Source of the DNA: Agapetus fuscipes | Lineage: Eukaryota; Arthropoda; Insecta; Trichoptera; Glossosomatidae | Assembly (NCBI GenBank): GCA_951799405.1 | Contig: OX637363.1 | Span: forward strand, 7,688,001 to 7,752,000 | Length of the DNA: 64,000 nt | Direction: 5' to 3' | Part shown: positions 10,930 through 22,690 of the stretch, piece after piece | How positions within the stretch are numbered: position 1 is the stretch's first letter | How the letters are laid out: every line of letters starts with the position of its first letter | Made by a program: the position numbers and the translations under genes | The notes under the pieces: generated by a model | Told to the model about the DNA's origin: nothing | Databases searched by the model: none | The model's input: the letters and a program-made list of their open reading frames with translations, nothing else

Positions 10930-11320
10930 TCTGTATTTACCCTTTTGGCATGAAGAAGTATTATTTTGTGGCTACTAAAAGCATGTGCTGTTTCGATGAT
11001 GTGGTTGGCGAATTCTGAGAAGTTATTATTAGATAGACAACGTCTGTGTTCATCTTTTCTAATTTTTAAACTTCTGCAAGTCTGGTCAATGTATAATCGG
11101 GGGCGAGGTCATGATCTTTTTCATGTACCAATGAGCCGCACCGATGTCTTGGCACAGCATCCTTTAACTCGGAGTGTCAAACTCATTAACGAGTCAAAAA
11201 AAGACATATTTCAATATAATTTAGACACCTTCAAAAGTATGGTGAAAGAGTTCCTCCCAGCTTGTTGATGGCTGTGAGGGTGCACTGTAATTAGGGCAAC
11301 CTGTTGTGCACCAAGAAAAA
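10930..11320 (+). pseudogene. 3' end of a non-LTR element, ORF2 C-terminus ending KEFLPAC
   Basis: Open stretch ending at 11268: RGRGHDLFHVPMSRTDVLAQ, then HPLTRSVKLINESKKDIF and MVKEFLPAC stop. This is the best-preserved of three copies. The 3' UTR ends GTGCACCAAG followed by an A run at 11313. 5'-truncated. Confidence 0.75.
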
Positions 11321-12415
11321 AAAAACTTTGTTAACACACCGACATTCTTACACTCCATTTTTTGCAAAACACCCATTGTAGATTTTGTATTCGACAGCAA
11401 GTTTACTAATTTGTTATTACTATTGTTGTGAACTTGAAATACGTGCGCTTATACACGCATACATTAGCTTCATTAAGCTTGTCTATACGGCAAACAAGAA
11501 CTAAGACAGCGGTATGACGGACTATGAAACCAAAGTGACTACGCACACCGATGCACGTAATATAGAACCATCTAGGAGTAGTCCATGATTGTATTCGTGC
11601 CTTGGAATGACGTTCTAGTGATTGTGTGTGTACATAATGTTCTGGTGGTGGAATAATCTAGTAAATGCGAGAAAGACCCCTCTGGTTCATTATAAAAGAG
11701 ATCCAAATGGTACGGACAAGAGAGTCGCAAGAGAGCAATTCGCTAAGTAACACCTATAAACAGTGATTGTCAAGTTTTGAAATAAATTTAGAAAAAGAAA
11801 TTATGGCATTTTAATTAAAAAGAGAATCCAGCAGAAAACGTACCAAAATAATATTCTCTGTACAGTGTTAATTTCGTTATTTTTGTAAAGTACATTGATA
11901 AACATGGTAAACAACGAGCTCAAGGGAAGAAATGGTGAAAAAGAATGACGAACATTTCTTCAAGCCAAAGAAGATTGTCGTGATCTGAATCCAGCAATTC
12001 AAAAACCTACAATAAAGATAAGCAGGCCACTTATCCGCCACTGAACGGGGGTGAACATGGAAAAAAGATAAAGGAGGAAAGATAGATACAAACAAAGGGG
12101 GTTTCCCCTCCGCCATTTTCCGGGCGGTGGTTCCGGGGATTTCCCTGGAGGACTTTTGGCCAGTTGGAATTTTTGTTGTTTTTTGTCGGATGGAGATAAA
12201 TCAATCAGCCATATAGAGTGGGGGAGAGGGCTCTTAAGACATGACACAAACTGTGTCACTGGATCATTTGATAGATGGTTGAAAAGTCGGGGAAAACACC
12301 GGGAAATATGTAATAGAAAATCGTGTTTCCAAGCAATATTTATTCTAATGTAATTCACGAAAAAAACGGTGATACAAAAAAAGTATATTACTCGATTAAC
12401 TATTTTACGTCCATT
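11321..12415. other. no gene; LTR-like remnant about 11480-11860
   Basis: TATAAAAGAGATCCAAATGG near 11690 followed by CAAGAGAGTCGC, and AATTAAAAAGAGAATCCAGC near 11812, resemble the promoter and 3' end of Gypsy-type LTRs also seen at 16860 and 27510. Boundaries unclear. Confidence 0.35.
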
Positions 12416-12496
12416 TTGACTTAAGATTGGTATGAGGCTGACCACCCATACTGTAAAAAATGGTTCACTTTGCCAATGTCACCCCTGTTTCAGGGT
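12416..12496 (+). mobile_element. T-repeat, 5' third only
   Basis: TTGACTTAAGATTGG to CCCCTGTTTCAGGG, then an abrupt junction with the LTR-like sequence that follows. Confidence 0.8.
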
Positions 12497-12499
12497 ACT

Positions 12500-12833
12500 A
12501 GGGCTATCTTTTAACTAAGCTGCAATTATTTATTTAACCAGAGCTTATTTTACACGGCTTAGTTCACAATATACAACACTTGATAATCTCTGCTTATTGG
12601 GCTTCACGGCAAAATGCTTGGAGCGACTAAAATCCCATCCGCACCATTGCAGTCCCTGTATATAGGTACAAAAGAGATCTTTCTTGCATATTCAAGGTCA
12701 TTCGATCCCTCGCTCATACCAGACCTCCGTTCTATGTACCTTACTACTACCATCATGGATCATACTGGACTGTTCTACACACACTATTGTACCTGTACAG
12801 GCGCACGTAGATACTTTGAATTCATAGTTCTAA
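12500..12833. mobile_element. partial LTR, same family as 28578-28932
   Basis: Shares long stretches with the solo LTR at 28578-28932, such as CTGCAATTATTTATTT, TAATCTCTGCTTATTGG and CTTCACGGCAAAATGCTTGG. Both ends are missing; flanked on both sides by T-repeats. Confidence 0.75.
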
Positions 12834-13072
12834 ATCTAAGCTGCAAAGATATGTATCATTTAAGATTCATATTAAACGCATTCCCACAAGCAGAGATGTA
12901 TAAGTTCGCGCAAACACATGCCGCATGTGAACTTACAATATAAAAAACCAAATTCTCAAATGGACATAAGCCCTGCAACTCTTGCCAACCTTCCCTGAAA
13001 CAAAGGGGAAATTTGCAAAGTGAACCATTTTTTACAGTATGGGTGGTCAGCCTCATACCAACCTATAAATCA
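12834..13072 (-). mobile_element. T-repeat
   Basis: Near full length, reverse orientation, ending ACCTATAAATCAAGGA. Confidence 0.85.
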
Positions 13073-13995
13073 AGGAATACAAGCAATTAATTACATCCAG
13101 TTGTACAAAACAAACAAACACTAAAAAATCTACAAAACATATAAAATAAATTGCACAGAATCTGCACTCGACTTTCTTGCATAAATTAACCCACTGTATG
13201 ACGTATTTAAAGCTAGAATCATCAAGTCAATTAATATAATAGTTCGTAACAATATACATACCCATATTTATAAACGAATTACAAAAAATAAAATGATAGC
13301 AATGAAACCATCTTTACCATAAAAAAAACATTTAGTAACTTGAGAAGTGTGTTGAAGGTGCTCATGTATAATAACAGACTCTAACAAAGGCGGGAATGTT
13401 ACAAATGCATTCCCGTTCCGTGAAAACCCTGCAGTATCGCATTTCTCCCATTCATTCCATTATGTTGGCTCTCCTGATTCCGCTCTAGGCATAATATTAA
13501 ATATTATTATCTAAGGAATTCTACGATTTGTAGGTATAATATAATTCTTTATTGTCTATGGAATAAAACTTAAGAGGATGGCAGAACTACTTTATTTGTG
13601 TCAAGTCTTAGTGTTGCCAACTTCAGAGCATTGAAAACTTTTCCAAGAATTTTCATGAAAATTTTGTTAGGTACTTTAATAAATATTTTTTTATTCTTTT
13701 ATGGACTAAAATGTAGCGTGTATTATGTAAAACAAAAATACCTTCTCATAGGAATTTACCTCCCAATTTACCACCTAAAAAATTAAATTTGGAACATCAA
13801 TATTAATCGTATTCTTATATATTTTTTTTTATTTAAATCAATAAACGGCTTTCGCCTTTTACAATAACAAAAAAAAAATCATTGCATTATAAAGATAGAA
13901 CAGATTTGAAACTTAAAATAAAAATAAAAACTCTATATAATCTTAAATTAGAGAAAACTATAAAAACTACTAAAAACTTCCTTGAACTAAAAAAA
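13073..13995. other. no gene recognised
   Basis: AT-rich spacer; short ORFs without motifs. Nothing repeated elsewhere in the window was recognised. Confidence 0.4.
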
Positions 13996-14272
13996 TCCTT
14001 GACTTATAGGTTGGTTGGTATAAGGCTGACCACCCATACTGTAAAAAGATGGTTCACTTTGCCAATGTCACCCCTGTTTCAGGGAAGGTCGGCAGGAGTT
14101 GCAGGGCTTATGTTCATTTGAGATTGGATTTTTATATCGTAGGTCCACATGCGGCATGTGTTAGCCCGAACTTATACAGGTAGATACGTGTCTGCTTGTG
14201 AGAATGCATGTAATATGAATCTCAAATTACATACATATATCTTTGCAACTTAGATTTAGATTAGATTAGACG
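13996..14272 (+). mobile_element. T-repeat, full length
   Basis: CCTTGACTTATAGGTTGG at 13999 area to TTTAGATTAGATTAGA; complete 5' and 3' ends. Confidence 0.88.
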
Positions 14273-14606
14273 CCTGTCAATATTTCAAAAAATCTTCAAG
14301 AATATTTTTTTTCCGTTAAATTTTATAAATGAAAATCCATGCAGGTACCTACTTTTAATCACAATCTTATTCAAATTTAGAACTCAATCGAACGATGACA
14401 TTTCAAATTTTGAAATCCTCGGTAATACTTCGTCTCATTGGAAATGTTATTTTTAATTCGAAGCGATGATTAACGGGCCTGGTTAATCGCGTCGTTAATC
14501 ATCTTGATAAATGCGGGATTAAGTCCGCCATCTTGGTTAATCTCACTCCCGAATGACAAGAAAAATGTCCAACACCGAAAGTATACATTTTACGCCTGAA
14601 CTGAAC

Positions 14607-14692
14607 TAGGGCGTTTTCCAAAAATGTAGAGAAGCTAAAACAGCGCAACAAGTGAGCATTTTAGTTTCCATACATTTTTTGGTAAAACGCTA
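14607..14692. repeat. short hairpin
   Basis: GCGTTTTCCAAAAATGTA pairs with TACATTTTTTGGTAAAACGC, spanning about 85 bp. Probably a small MITE; no other copy seen. Confidence 0.5.
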
Positions 14693-14865
14693 TGAATGTT
14701 ATATACTGCGGGAAAGTATGGAAATGTCTACGCGTCTAATATTTTCCGCCCCCTTTAGAATATGATGATAAATTTGATATTAAGATGGGCCGGATGATTT
14801 TTAATTTTGGTTGTCTTCCATTTATAATTACATTATTTTAAACATAAACGCAATTAAGCTACACA

Positions 14866-15352
14866 TATAGTGTAACTTCTTGCCTGCGTTATCCCCAAAG
14901 GGGTCGCATGTGGCGATTCGGGACCTATTTATTTTTTACGGGTAAGGGGGCTGGCTTTACACCAACGACTTCAGTTGAAGTGGGGGTTTTCCAGCTCCCG
15001 AGGGGGCTGGTTCTCATTTCTTGTGAAGGCTGAGTAAACCTTACCGGTATTGCGGGCTCGAACCCTTGCTTTCAGTATAAAATGCAAGCATTCTACCAAC
15101 TGAGCTATCGACAGGACTTTTTACGAGCTTGGTCGTCGCTACAAAGCGCCAATTCTCCAGCAAGACTCAGTTGCTGTTAGGCTGGATGGACTTTTAGTGA
15201 CCGGTCATTGGTAAAGGCTTATGAATATTTCAACCCAGCGAAGAGCAAATTTGGAAATATAAATGGTGTATTTTTTGTGCTCCACTGGAATTCGAGCCCA
15301 CAACCTTCCATTCAGAGTCCGAAGTGTTACCACTGGACTACGGACCGGTCAC
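14866..15352 (-). mobile_element. A-B dimeric tRNA SINE, full length
   Basis: Reverse orientation with both tRNA-like heads; the A head is at the right end (CACTGGACTACGGACCGGTC). Confidence 0.85.
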
Positions 15353-15511
15353 ATAGCTGTCCTAAAAGTGACAAATTTTAACTAATATAATTAAACAATT
15401 TAAAGTGGTCAAAATGTACAAAGAATCATTGCATGTATTAAATTACCGAAAAAAAGCAAAATTAAACGTACACTTACTAACATAAACATTAAAGTCGAAA
15501 CAACACAACCC

Positions 15512-15662
15512 AGGAACAGGGAAACCCCAGTTCAAATGAGGTGGAAGGTTGCTAGCCTTACCTGTGAAAATAAATAGGTTCCACTCGCCACACGCAACGC
15601 TTTCGATAACAACGCAGTAAGTTTATATTTTCACTATATGTGCAACTTAGTTGAACATGGTA
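15512..15662 (+). mobile_element. SINE B body fragment
   Basis: GGGAAACCCCAGTTCAAATG through ATGTGCAACTTAGTTG; head missing. Confidence 0.65.
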
Positions 15663-16535
15663 AAAACAATCAAGTGTCTCTCCCGAACATTTAACATTTT
15701 GTTTGTCACTATTTTTCCCATTTATTTTAACGTATCAAATAAAATGGGGAAAGCCTCAATAAAAATCCGGTGAAAACTAAAACTGTACAGAATGGCGCTT
15801 GCGACTGCAACATTTTTACGTTCGGCTATTTCCGCCGCAATGAAAAGTGTTCTAAAACAATGCGTCCGTGTTGCTGCAACTATTCCTGAATCCTACACAC
15901 ACATTGTGTGAAATGTACTTGTGTGTGCAGAGCACGTTGTAATAGTCTGGTTTTATTACTTCTAGAAGTGGTCACTTAAATTTTAGTAATAAAAAATAAG
16001 TACCTACCGGCTACCTGAATACAAATATTATATAGGTATTGTATTTAAAATTTAATATATTGTATGATTTTACACAATGTTGATTAACAATGTACTGATT
16101 TCTAGCTCTTAGCTTATCGACTTCACGGCTCAATGTTTCAATCGACTCCCTCTCTCACGCAATTGCGGTCCGAATAGCGTCTAAACGGACGCCTCTCGGA
16201 TATTCCAGACCCTTCTATAGTGAACCTCTTGACACACCTCTCTATTGTTCCATACTATTCTAGTTACGCATACCAACAATTACGTGCCTGGGCACAAGCA
16301 CAAATTCAAACTCACGGTGGACTATACTAGAGGCGGACACACACACATAAGCAAGCCATGCAATTGGGCTCAGAAATGCGTATCAATATAGTGAGATATA
16401 TACAATGAATTGACATAAGAAATTGTAACATCACGCGGCCGAATTCCTAGGGAATAGGCAAACTGTGTCACGTTCGCGAGAAAAAAATATAACTCAAAAG
16501 TTGCGCTGATTCCATTCATTTGAAGCCATTGTCAT
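15663..16535. other. no gene; degenerate LTR about 16075-16330
   Basis: CTTCACGGCTCAATG and ATTGCGGTCCGAATAG recall the LTR at 28578-28932 at low identity. Elsewhere unassigned. Confidence 0.35.
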
Positions 16536-16768
16536 TTCTTGACTTATAGGTTGGTGTGAGGCTGACCAACCATACTGTAAAAAGATGCTTTACTTGTCAC
16601 CCATGTTTCAGGGAAGGTCAGCAAGAGTTGCAGGGCTTATGTTCATTTGAGATTTGGTTTATATATTGTAGGTCCAATGCAGCATATGTTAGCGCGAACT
16701 TATACGTGTCTGCTTGTGGGAATGCATTTAAAATGAATCTCAAATTATACATATTGTTTGGTAAATAG
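16536..16768 (+). mobile_element. T-repeat, tail lost
   Basis: 5' end TTGACTTATAGGTTGG present; ends after CTCAAATTATACATATTG without the TTAGA tail. Confidence 0.8.
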
Positions 16769-16859
16769 AAGGTATAAACAAAATAAATAGGGTAGGTGTA
16801 TATAGATTCTAGCCGTAGGATGAATTATTATTAAATACCTAGAGTAAGGAAATATTATT

Positions 16860-17110
16860 TAAGTAATAATTGTATTCAAAGCTTTTGGCAGATCATAGAC
16901 GTTTCCAGGTGAAATTAAGTTCTAGAAAGTTTGATAGCCATAGCTATAAAAGGAGCAAATCGCCTGCAGTTGAGTCAGTCTCCAAGTACGAGCAGCCTTT
17001 ACAGGCCAAGACAGCGAAAGTGAACTATCCATGTGAATTGTAAAATAAATTATTAACAAAATAAATTACTTTAAAATAAATCTCCGGCAGTTTTAATCAA
17101 GAAAAAGACC
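16860..17110 (+). mobile_element. LTR-like remnant with promoter motif
   Basis: GCTATAAAAGGAGCAAATCG followed ~30 bp later by TCAGTC has the TATA/Inr layout of Gypsy LTRs; repeated AAATAAAT words follow, as in the solo LTR at 27510-27962. No ends or target duplication found. Confidence 0.4.
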
Positions 17111-17159
17111 AATATTTTAATTTAAAAATATATAAGAACCCTAAAAACACAACAATATC

Positions 17160-17282
17160 ATTACAACTTAGATTAGATTTGTAGATTAGATCCGAACATA
17201 TACGTGTTGGGTCTATTTGTGAGAATGCATTTAATACGTATCTCAAATGATATATATCTTTGCAACTTAGATTTATATTTAG
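17160..17282 (+). mobile_element. T-repeat, 3' end
   Basis: Two partial 3' ends in a row (ACAACTTAGATTAGA at 17164 and GCAACTTAGATT at 17262). Confidence 0.7.
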
Positions 17283-17289
17283 TCAAAGA

Positions 17290-17640
17290 GTTATTATTTT
17301 TGCTTCATAAGTATCGAGAAAGATCGCCTGGAGGCATTCGAGATGAGAACATGGAGGAAAATGTCCAAGACATCATGGGTCGAAAAGAAGTCCAACGAAA
17401 ATGTGTTGCGGGACGTAGAAGAAAGAAGAGAGCTGATAAATCATATTTTAAAGAGGAAAGCCAAGCTAGTAGGGCACTCAATCAGACATAGCACCTTTCT
17501 TAGCAACATCTTGGAAGGCAAAATCTTAGGACAACGCACAAGAGGTCGCCCAAGAACTTCATACTTCAAGGATTTGAAGCGGCTCATGGATGTCTCCTCC
17601 TATTCACATCTCAAGAGGATGGCAGATGGCTGATTCAACA
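17290..17640 (+). pseudogene. non-LTR reverse transcriptase C-terminal fragment
   Basis: Frame at 17343-17633 reads SNENVLRDVEERRELINHIL, then KRKAKLVGHSIRH, ILEGKILGQRTRGRPRTSYF. This is the post-RT tail typical of endonuclease-reverse transcriptases (NE-VL, GH-LR, GKI-G-RGRGR pattern). Truncated at the 5' side, no catalytic core. Confidence 0.7.
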
Positions 17641-18061
17641 AGGCTCTGCCTTTAGATGATAATGATAAAGTATCTTTTTACGTATTTTAGTAAGAAACAT
17701 ATAAAAAACGTTTACTAGTACTTTTAATTGTGTCATTTCCGTTGTCTTGATATCCTCTTCGAGACAGCATAAAGAGACGAACGACAACAAAAGCAGTCAA
17801 GGGAGATGTGTCAGGTGCATCATACTGATGCAGGATATCTGTGGACTAGAAATTATTTAATGACAATAGACATTATATATCTGTTTCAACCTATATACTA
17901 AAATGTCATTAGTAAGACAGAGAACAAAGAACTTCACACTTGCATTTCCATGTGTACAAAAAAACTCGGGCGAATGTAAAATTGTTTCTAGAAAGGTGGC
18001 AGTATTGCTGCGTGCGTACTATGCCCGGACCAGTGCAAATATACGAGACATATGTTCGCAT
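17641..18061. other. no gene recognised
   Basis: Unassigned spacer before the minisatellite. Confidence 0.4.
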
Positions 18062-18413
18062 AGAATCGTAGACACATAGACTCGTAGACGCATAGACTCG
18101 TAGACGCATAGACTCGTAGACGCATAGACTCGTAGACGCATAGACTCTTAGACGCATAGACTCGTAGACGCATAGACTCGTAGACGCATAGACTCGTAGA
18201 CGCATAGACTCGTAGACGCATAGACTCTTAGACGCATAGACTCGTAGACGCATAGACTCGTAGACGCATAGACTCTTAGACGCATAGACTCGTAGACGCA
18301 TAGACTCGTAGACGCATAGACTCGTAGACGCATAGACTCATAGACGCATAGACTCGTAGACGTATAGACTCGTAGACGCATAGACTCGTAGACGTATAGA
18401 CTCGTAGACGCAT
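18062..18413. repeat. 16 bp minisatellite, about 22 units
   Basis: Unit AGACTCGTAGACGCAT in tandem, with scattered single-base variants (CTCTTAG, CTCATAG, ACGTATAG). On the minus strand all three frames stay open because 16 is not a multiple of 3 and the unit holds no stop. The long ORFs over this stretch are therefore a product of the repeat, not evidence of a gene. Confidence 0.95.
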
Positions 18414-18516
18414 GCGGTGTAAATCTTGTGATCGATAAAATTGACGAATTTTAAAGGAAAAATGCATTATTTTACAACAACTGAGACAAATGTGGTCGAT
18501 AGTCTCTATCAATGTT

Positions 18517-18815
18517 TGGTCGATAGCTCAGTTGGTAAAGTGCTCGGTTTTGAATCCTACCGAGGGTGTCAGAAATGATTTCCTGTTTCCAACCCCAAAA
18601 TAAAATACCAGCAAGGTTTACTCAGCCTTCAAAATAAGTGACTACCAGCCCTCTCGGGAGCTGGGAAACCCCAACTTCAACTGAAGTGGTTGGCGTAAGG
18701 CCGGACGCCTTAACTGTAAAAATGAATAGGTTCCACTCGCCCCATGTGACCCCTTAGGGTATAACAAGAAGTTAATAAGAAGCTACACTATATGTGTAGC
18801 TTAGTGACGTTTTTT
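18517..18815 (+). mobile_element. SINE B monomer
   Basis: GGTCGATAGCTCAGTTGG head, variant anticodon region, GTGTCAGAAATGATTTCC spacer typical of free B copies, body to TGTGTAGCTTAGTGACG. Convergent with the dimer that follows. Confidence 0.8.
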
Positions 18816-18989
18816 TTTCAATGCATTAAATTAGTTTCTGCTCCTCTGTGTTATTACCCAATGGATACAGGTTTACCCACGATGACATAAAACCGGAAAA
18901 GTGACGCTCTTGTTCTACTGACGGGCGCAGTGGTCGTGAAAAATAATACGAGGTAGTTCTATAGCTCCCTTTTACCGCAACGCAAAACG

Positions 18990-19482
18990 CATCTAAGCTA
19001 CACATATAGTGTAACTTCTTGCCTGCGTTATCCCCGAAGGGGTCGCACGTGGCGATTGCGGAGCAATTTATTTTTACAGGTAAGGGGGCCGGCCTCACAC
19101 CAACCACTTTCAGTTGAAGTGGGGGTTTTCCAGCTCCCGTGGGGGGGCTGGTTCTCATTTCTTGTGAAGGCTGAGTAAACCTTTGAGATTGAACCCTTGC
19201 TCTCGACATGGAATGCAAGCATTCTACCAAATGAGCTATCGACCTTTTTACGAGATTGATCGTCGTCGCTACAAAGCGCCAATTCTCAAGCAAGACCCAG
19301 TTGCTATAAGGCTGGATGGATCTGTGGTGACCGGTCATTGGTAAAGGTTTTATCAATTTTTCAACCCGGCGAAGAGCAAATTTGAAAATATAAATGGTAT
19401 ATTTCTGTGCTCCGCCGGGAATCGAACCCACAACCTTCCCATTCAGAGTCCGCAGTGTTACCACTGAGCTACGGACCGGTCT
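18990..19482 (-). mobile_element. A-B dimeric tRNA SINE, full length
   Basis: Reverse orientation, both heads intact; A head ends at CACTGAGCTACGGACCGGTC. Confidence 0.85.
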
Positions 19483-19715
19483 AACTAGTATAAAACATAG
19501 CGTAAATTCCCCTCTATCTCGTGAATATAAAAAATGTATGAAAACCAAATCCTGACTAGAGGAGGAGCTGTCCTATCTTTTATACATTTTTCTATTTACA
19601 CGATGGTGGAAGTTTTCCACGATGTTTTTTTACTATGGGTACTTAAGACACAAATACGCAAGCTATAGTGTCAACAAAACAACATTCTGTTCCTAGCTCC
19701 TTTATAATTGAATGA

Positions 19716-20132
19716 TTTGAAATGAGTAAAGTATGTGCGGTGGAAATGAAGCATTTGAGAAGCATGACAGGAAAAACTTTGAAGGATAGAGTTATGAATG
19801 AATGGGCAAAGAAAGAATGTAAGTTGAAAGAGGATGGGAAAGTTAACGTACAAAAGAATGTGATGAGATGGTTTGGGCATGTGGAAAGAATGAATGATGA
19901 TAGACTGACAAAGTATATATACAGAGGAAGTGTAATAAGAAAAATATGAAAGGGACGACGGAGAAAAGTATGGAGTGATCAGATTCAGGAGATTGTGCAA
20001 TAATGGGATATACAAAGTGAGCGTTAAAGAAGAAAATGCATGAAAAAGGTGATGGATATGAATGAATTGAAAGAGGTATGTAAGGATAGGAAGAAATGGA
20101 GGCAGCTCTGCAGAGGCTCTGCCTACCCCTAG
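19716..20132 (+). pseudogene. RTE-type reverse transcriptase C-terminal fragment
   Basis: Reads SKVCAVEMKHLRSMTGKTLK, MRWFGHVERMNDDRLTKYIY, then after stops VWSDQIQEIV, MKKVMDMNELKEVCKDRKKW. Internal stops (near 19948 and 20000) show decay. Same family as 22691-23174. Confidence 0.8.
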
Positions 20133-20263
20133 CGGAATGGTAACAGAGTTACAGTTACAGTGGTTTTAGATACATACTTATGTAGCTTGGTTCTATATAG
20201 GTACCAAGTCAAATATATGAAATACCAGAAATACGAAAAAAAATTACTTATTATTTCATAGAC

Positions 20264-20485
20264 CGGTCTGTAGTCCAGTGGCAAAACTCCGGACTCATAA
20301 ATGGAAGGTTGTAAATTTGGATCCCGGCGGAGCACAAAAAATATACCATTTATATTTCCAAATATGCTCTTCGCTGGGTTGAAAAAATCATAAAACCTTT
20401 ACCAAAGACCGGTCACTAAAGGTCCATCCAGCCTTACAGCAACTGGGTCTTGCGCTTTGTAGCGACGACCAAGCTTGTAAACACC
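20264..20485 (+). mobile_element. SINE A
   Basis: GACCGGTCTGTAGTCCAGTG head and A body through GACCAAGCTTGTAAAC. Confidence 0.8.
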
Positions 20486-20936
20486 TCTGTACAGGCGCTC
20501 CAAGAGATGATTTCATATAATAAATTATTAGTTTCAGAGAAAATATGAACAACTGAAGCTAACGAACTTTTTTTTTAAAACGTGAAATTCAAACAAAAGT
20601 GCTAAGAAAGACGGGGATGAAATCAAGATGGCGGATTGCATAAACTCCCGTATCAGAGGCATAAAACATAAACCGTGTACTTACATAATAATATATACGG
20701 TACCGTCGTTATTCTGTGGCTCTTTATGGCGGATTTCATAGAAAAAATACAAATAAACCGCGCTTACGTTGCGTGAAATATGATCGTACTTTAAATATAC
20801 TAGGGGCGTTGCCCCTGGCTGCTACGCAGCCCAACCCCTTAACATTTGGTGAATGTGTATATTGCGCATAGTTTCCTCGCGTTAAAATTCGGAAAACATG
20901 TAAAATAAAAACATGCAGCCTTTGTAAAAGAAAATC
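20486..20936. other. no gene recognised
   Basis: Unassigned; includes a short GC-rich patch (GGGGCGTTGCCCCTGGC) at about 20803. Confidence 0.35.
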
Positions 20937-22031
20937 GACCACCCATAGTTTAAAAAATGGTTCACTTTGCAGATTTCAGCTGTGTTTCAGGGAAGATTGG
21001 CAAGAGTTGCAGGGCTTATGTTCATTTGAGATTGGGTTTTTATGTTGTAAGTCAACATGCATTATGTGTAAGCGCGAACTTATAAATGTCTGCTTGTGGG
21101 AATGCATTTAATATGAATCTCGATTGGTATGTATCTTTGCAACTTAGATTATAGAACTTAACAAAATAATTTCCTTGACTTACAGGTTAGTATGTGGCTG
21201 ACCACCCATACTGTAAGAATGGTTTACCATGAAAATTTTATCTCTGTTTGAGGAAAAGTCGGCAAGAGTTGCAGGGCTTATGTTCATTTGAGATTAGTTT
21301 TTTATTTTGTAAGTCCACATGGGGCATTTGTAAGCGCGAACTTATACCTGTCTGCTTGTGGGAATGCATTTAATATGAATCTCAAATGGTATGTATCTTT
21401 GCAACTTAGATTATAGAACTAAACAAAATAATTTCCTTGACTAAAAGGTTAGTATGTGGCTGACCACCCATACTGTAAGCAATGGTTCACCATGCAAATT
21501 TTATCTCTGTTTGAGGAAAAGTCGGCAAGAGTTGCAGGGCTTATGTTCATTTGAGATTAGTTTTTTATTTTGCAAGTCCACATTGGGCATTTGTAAGCGT
21601 GAACTTGTACCTGTCTGCGTGTGGGAATGCATTTAATATGAATCTTAAATGGTATGTATCTTTGCAACTTAGATTATGTAAAGAAATACACAAAATAATT
21701 TTCTTGACTTATAGGTTGGTATGAGGCTGACCACCCATACTTTAAAAAATGGTTTACTTTGCAAATTTCACCTTTGTTTCAGGGAAGGTTGGCAAGAGTT
21801 GCAGGGCTTATGTTCATTTGGAATGGGCTGTTATGTTGTAAGTACACATGCAGCATATGTAAGCGGAAACTTATACATATCTGCTTGTGGGAATGCATTT
21901 AATATAAATCTTAAATGATATATATATTTGCAGCTTAGATTAGATTAGATTAGATTAGAACTTATACATGTCTGCTTGTAAGAATGCATGTAATATGAAT
22001 CTCAAATGTTATATATCTTTGCAACTTAGAT
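20937..22031 (+). repeat. tandem cluster of T-repeats (four copies plus a 3' end)
   Basis: Head-to-tail copies at about 20937-21150, 21174-21415, 21430-21680, 21702-21955 and a 3' end to 22031. Copies two and three are much more alike (CTGTTTGAGGAAAAGTCGG in both) than to the others, pointing to local duplication rather than five independent insertions. Confidence 0.85.
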
Positions 22032-22440
22032 TACAGATTTAAATCCATTTTTTTTTTTTATTTTTTTTTTTTAATTTGCATGAAATAAAAGAAAATATAA
22101 AAAAACTTTCACGTTTTGCCGCTAGATGTCAATATAGTTCCATACATTTTCAATATGAACAAACAAATTTTTTGAAAGTAGTTTTCATACATTTTTAAAC
22201 ACAAACGCGAAAGCTCGCAGCATTGCAGCATATATACAAAAATTAATTTGCTTTATATTATGAATGTGTTTCATCTGCTGTGATGGCATTGATTTTGAAA
22301 ATCGAAACTCGACGACGAAAGACGACGACGAAGGGCAATATAATAAAGGATACGTAGTCTAGAATAATATGAGTCATATAACTGTTTTATTCTCATCATC
22401 ATTCTTACATAAACTTGAAAAAATTGTCTATATAGATATT
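22032..22440. other. no gene recognised
   Basis: T-rich start, then unassigned AT-rich sequence. Confidence 0.4.
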
Positions 22441-22546
22441 CATTGGTTGCATATAAATAAATCAGCTGATGTAAATCATCTTTCCTGTTAAAATTCCATC
22501 ATATTATTACCCACTTCCGAGAAATATTTAGCCGCGGTACTTACTG
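22441..22546 (-). mobile_element. MITE family 3 fragment
   Basis: TCAGCTGATGTAAATCATC and ACCCACTTCCGAGAAATATT are complements of the interior of the complete copy at 38617-38856. Confidence 0.65.
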
Positions 22547-22690
22547 ACCGGTCCGTAGCCCAGTGATAGCACTTCGGACTCGTAAATGGAAGGTTGTGGG
22601 TTCGAATCCCGGCGGAGCTCAAATAACAATTTCAAATTTGCTCTTCGCTGGGTTGAAAAATTCATAAACTTTTACCAAAGGCCGGTCATG
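22547..22690 (+). mobile_element. SINE A, 3' truncated
   Basis: Well-conserved head with GGTTCGAATCCCGGCGGAGC, ending at GGCCGGTCA. Confidence 0.8.

Noticed and set aside
17909..18512. Long minus-strand ORFs encoding a Met-Arg-Leu-Arg repeat protein
   Set aside because: They arise from the 16 bp minisatellite, which lacks stops in every frame; no start context or flanking coding sequence supports a gene.
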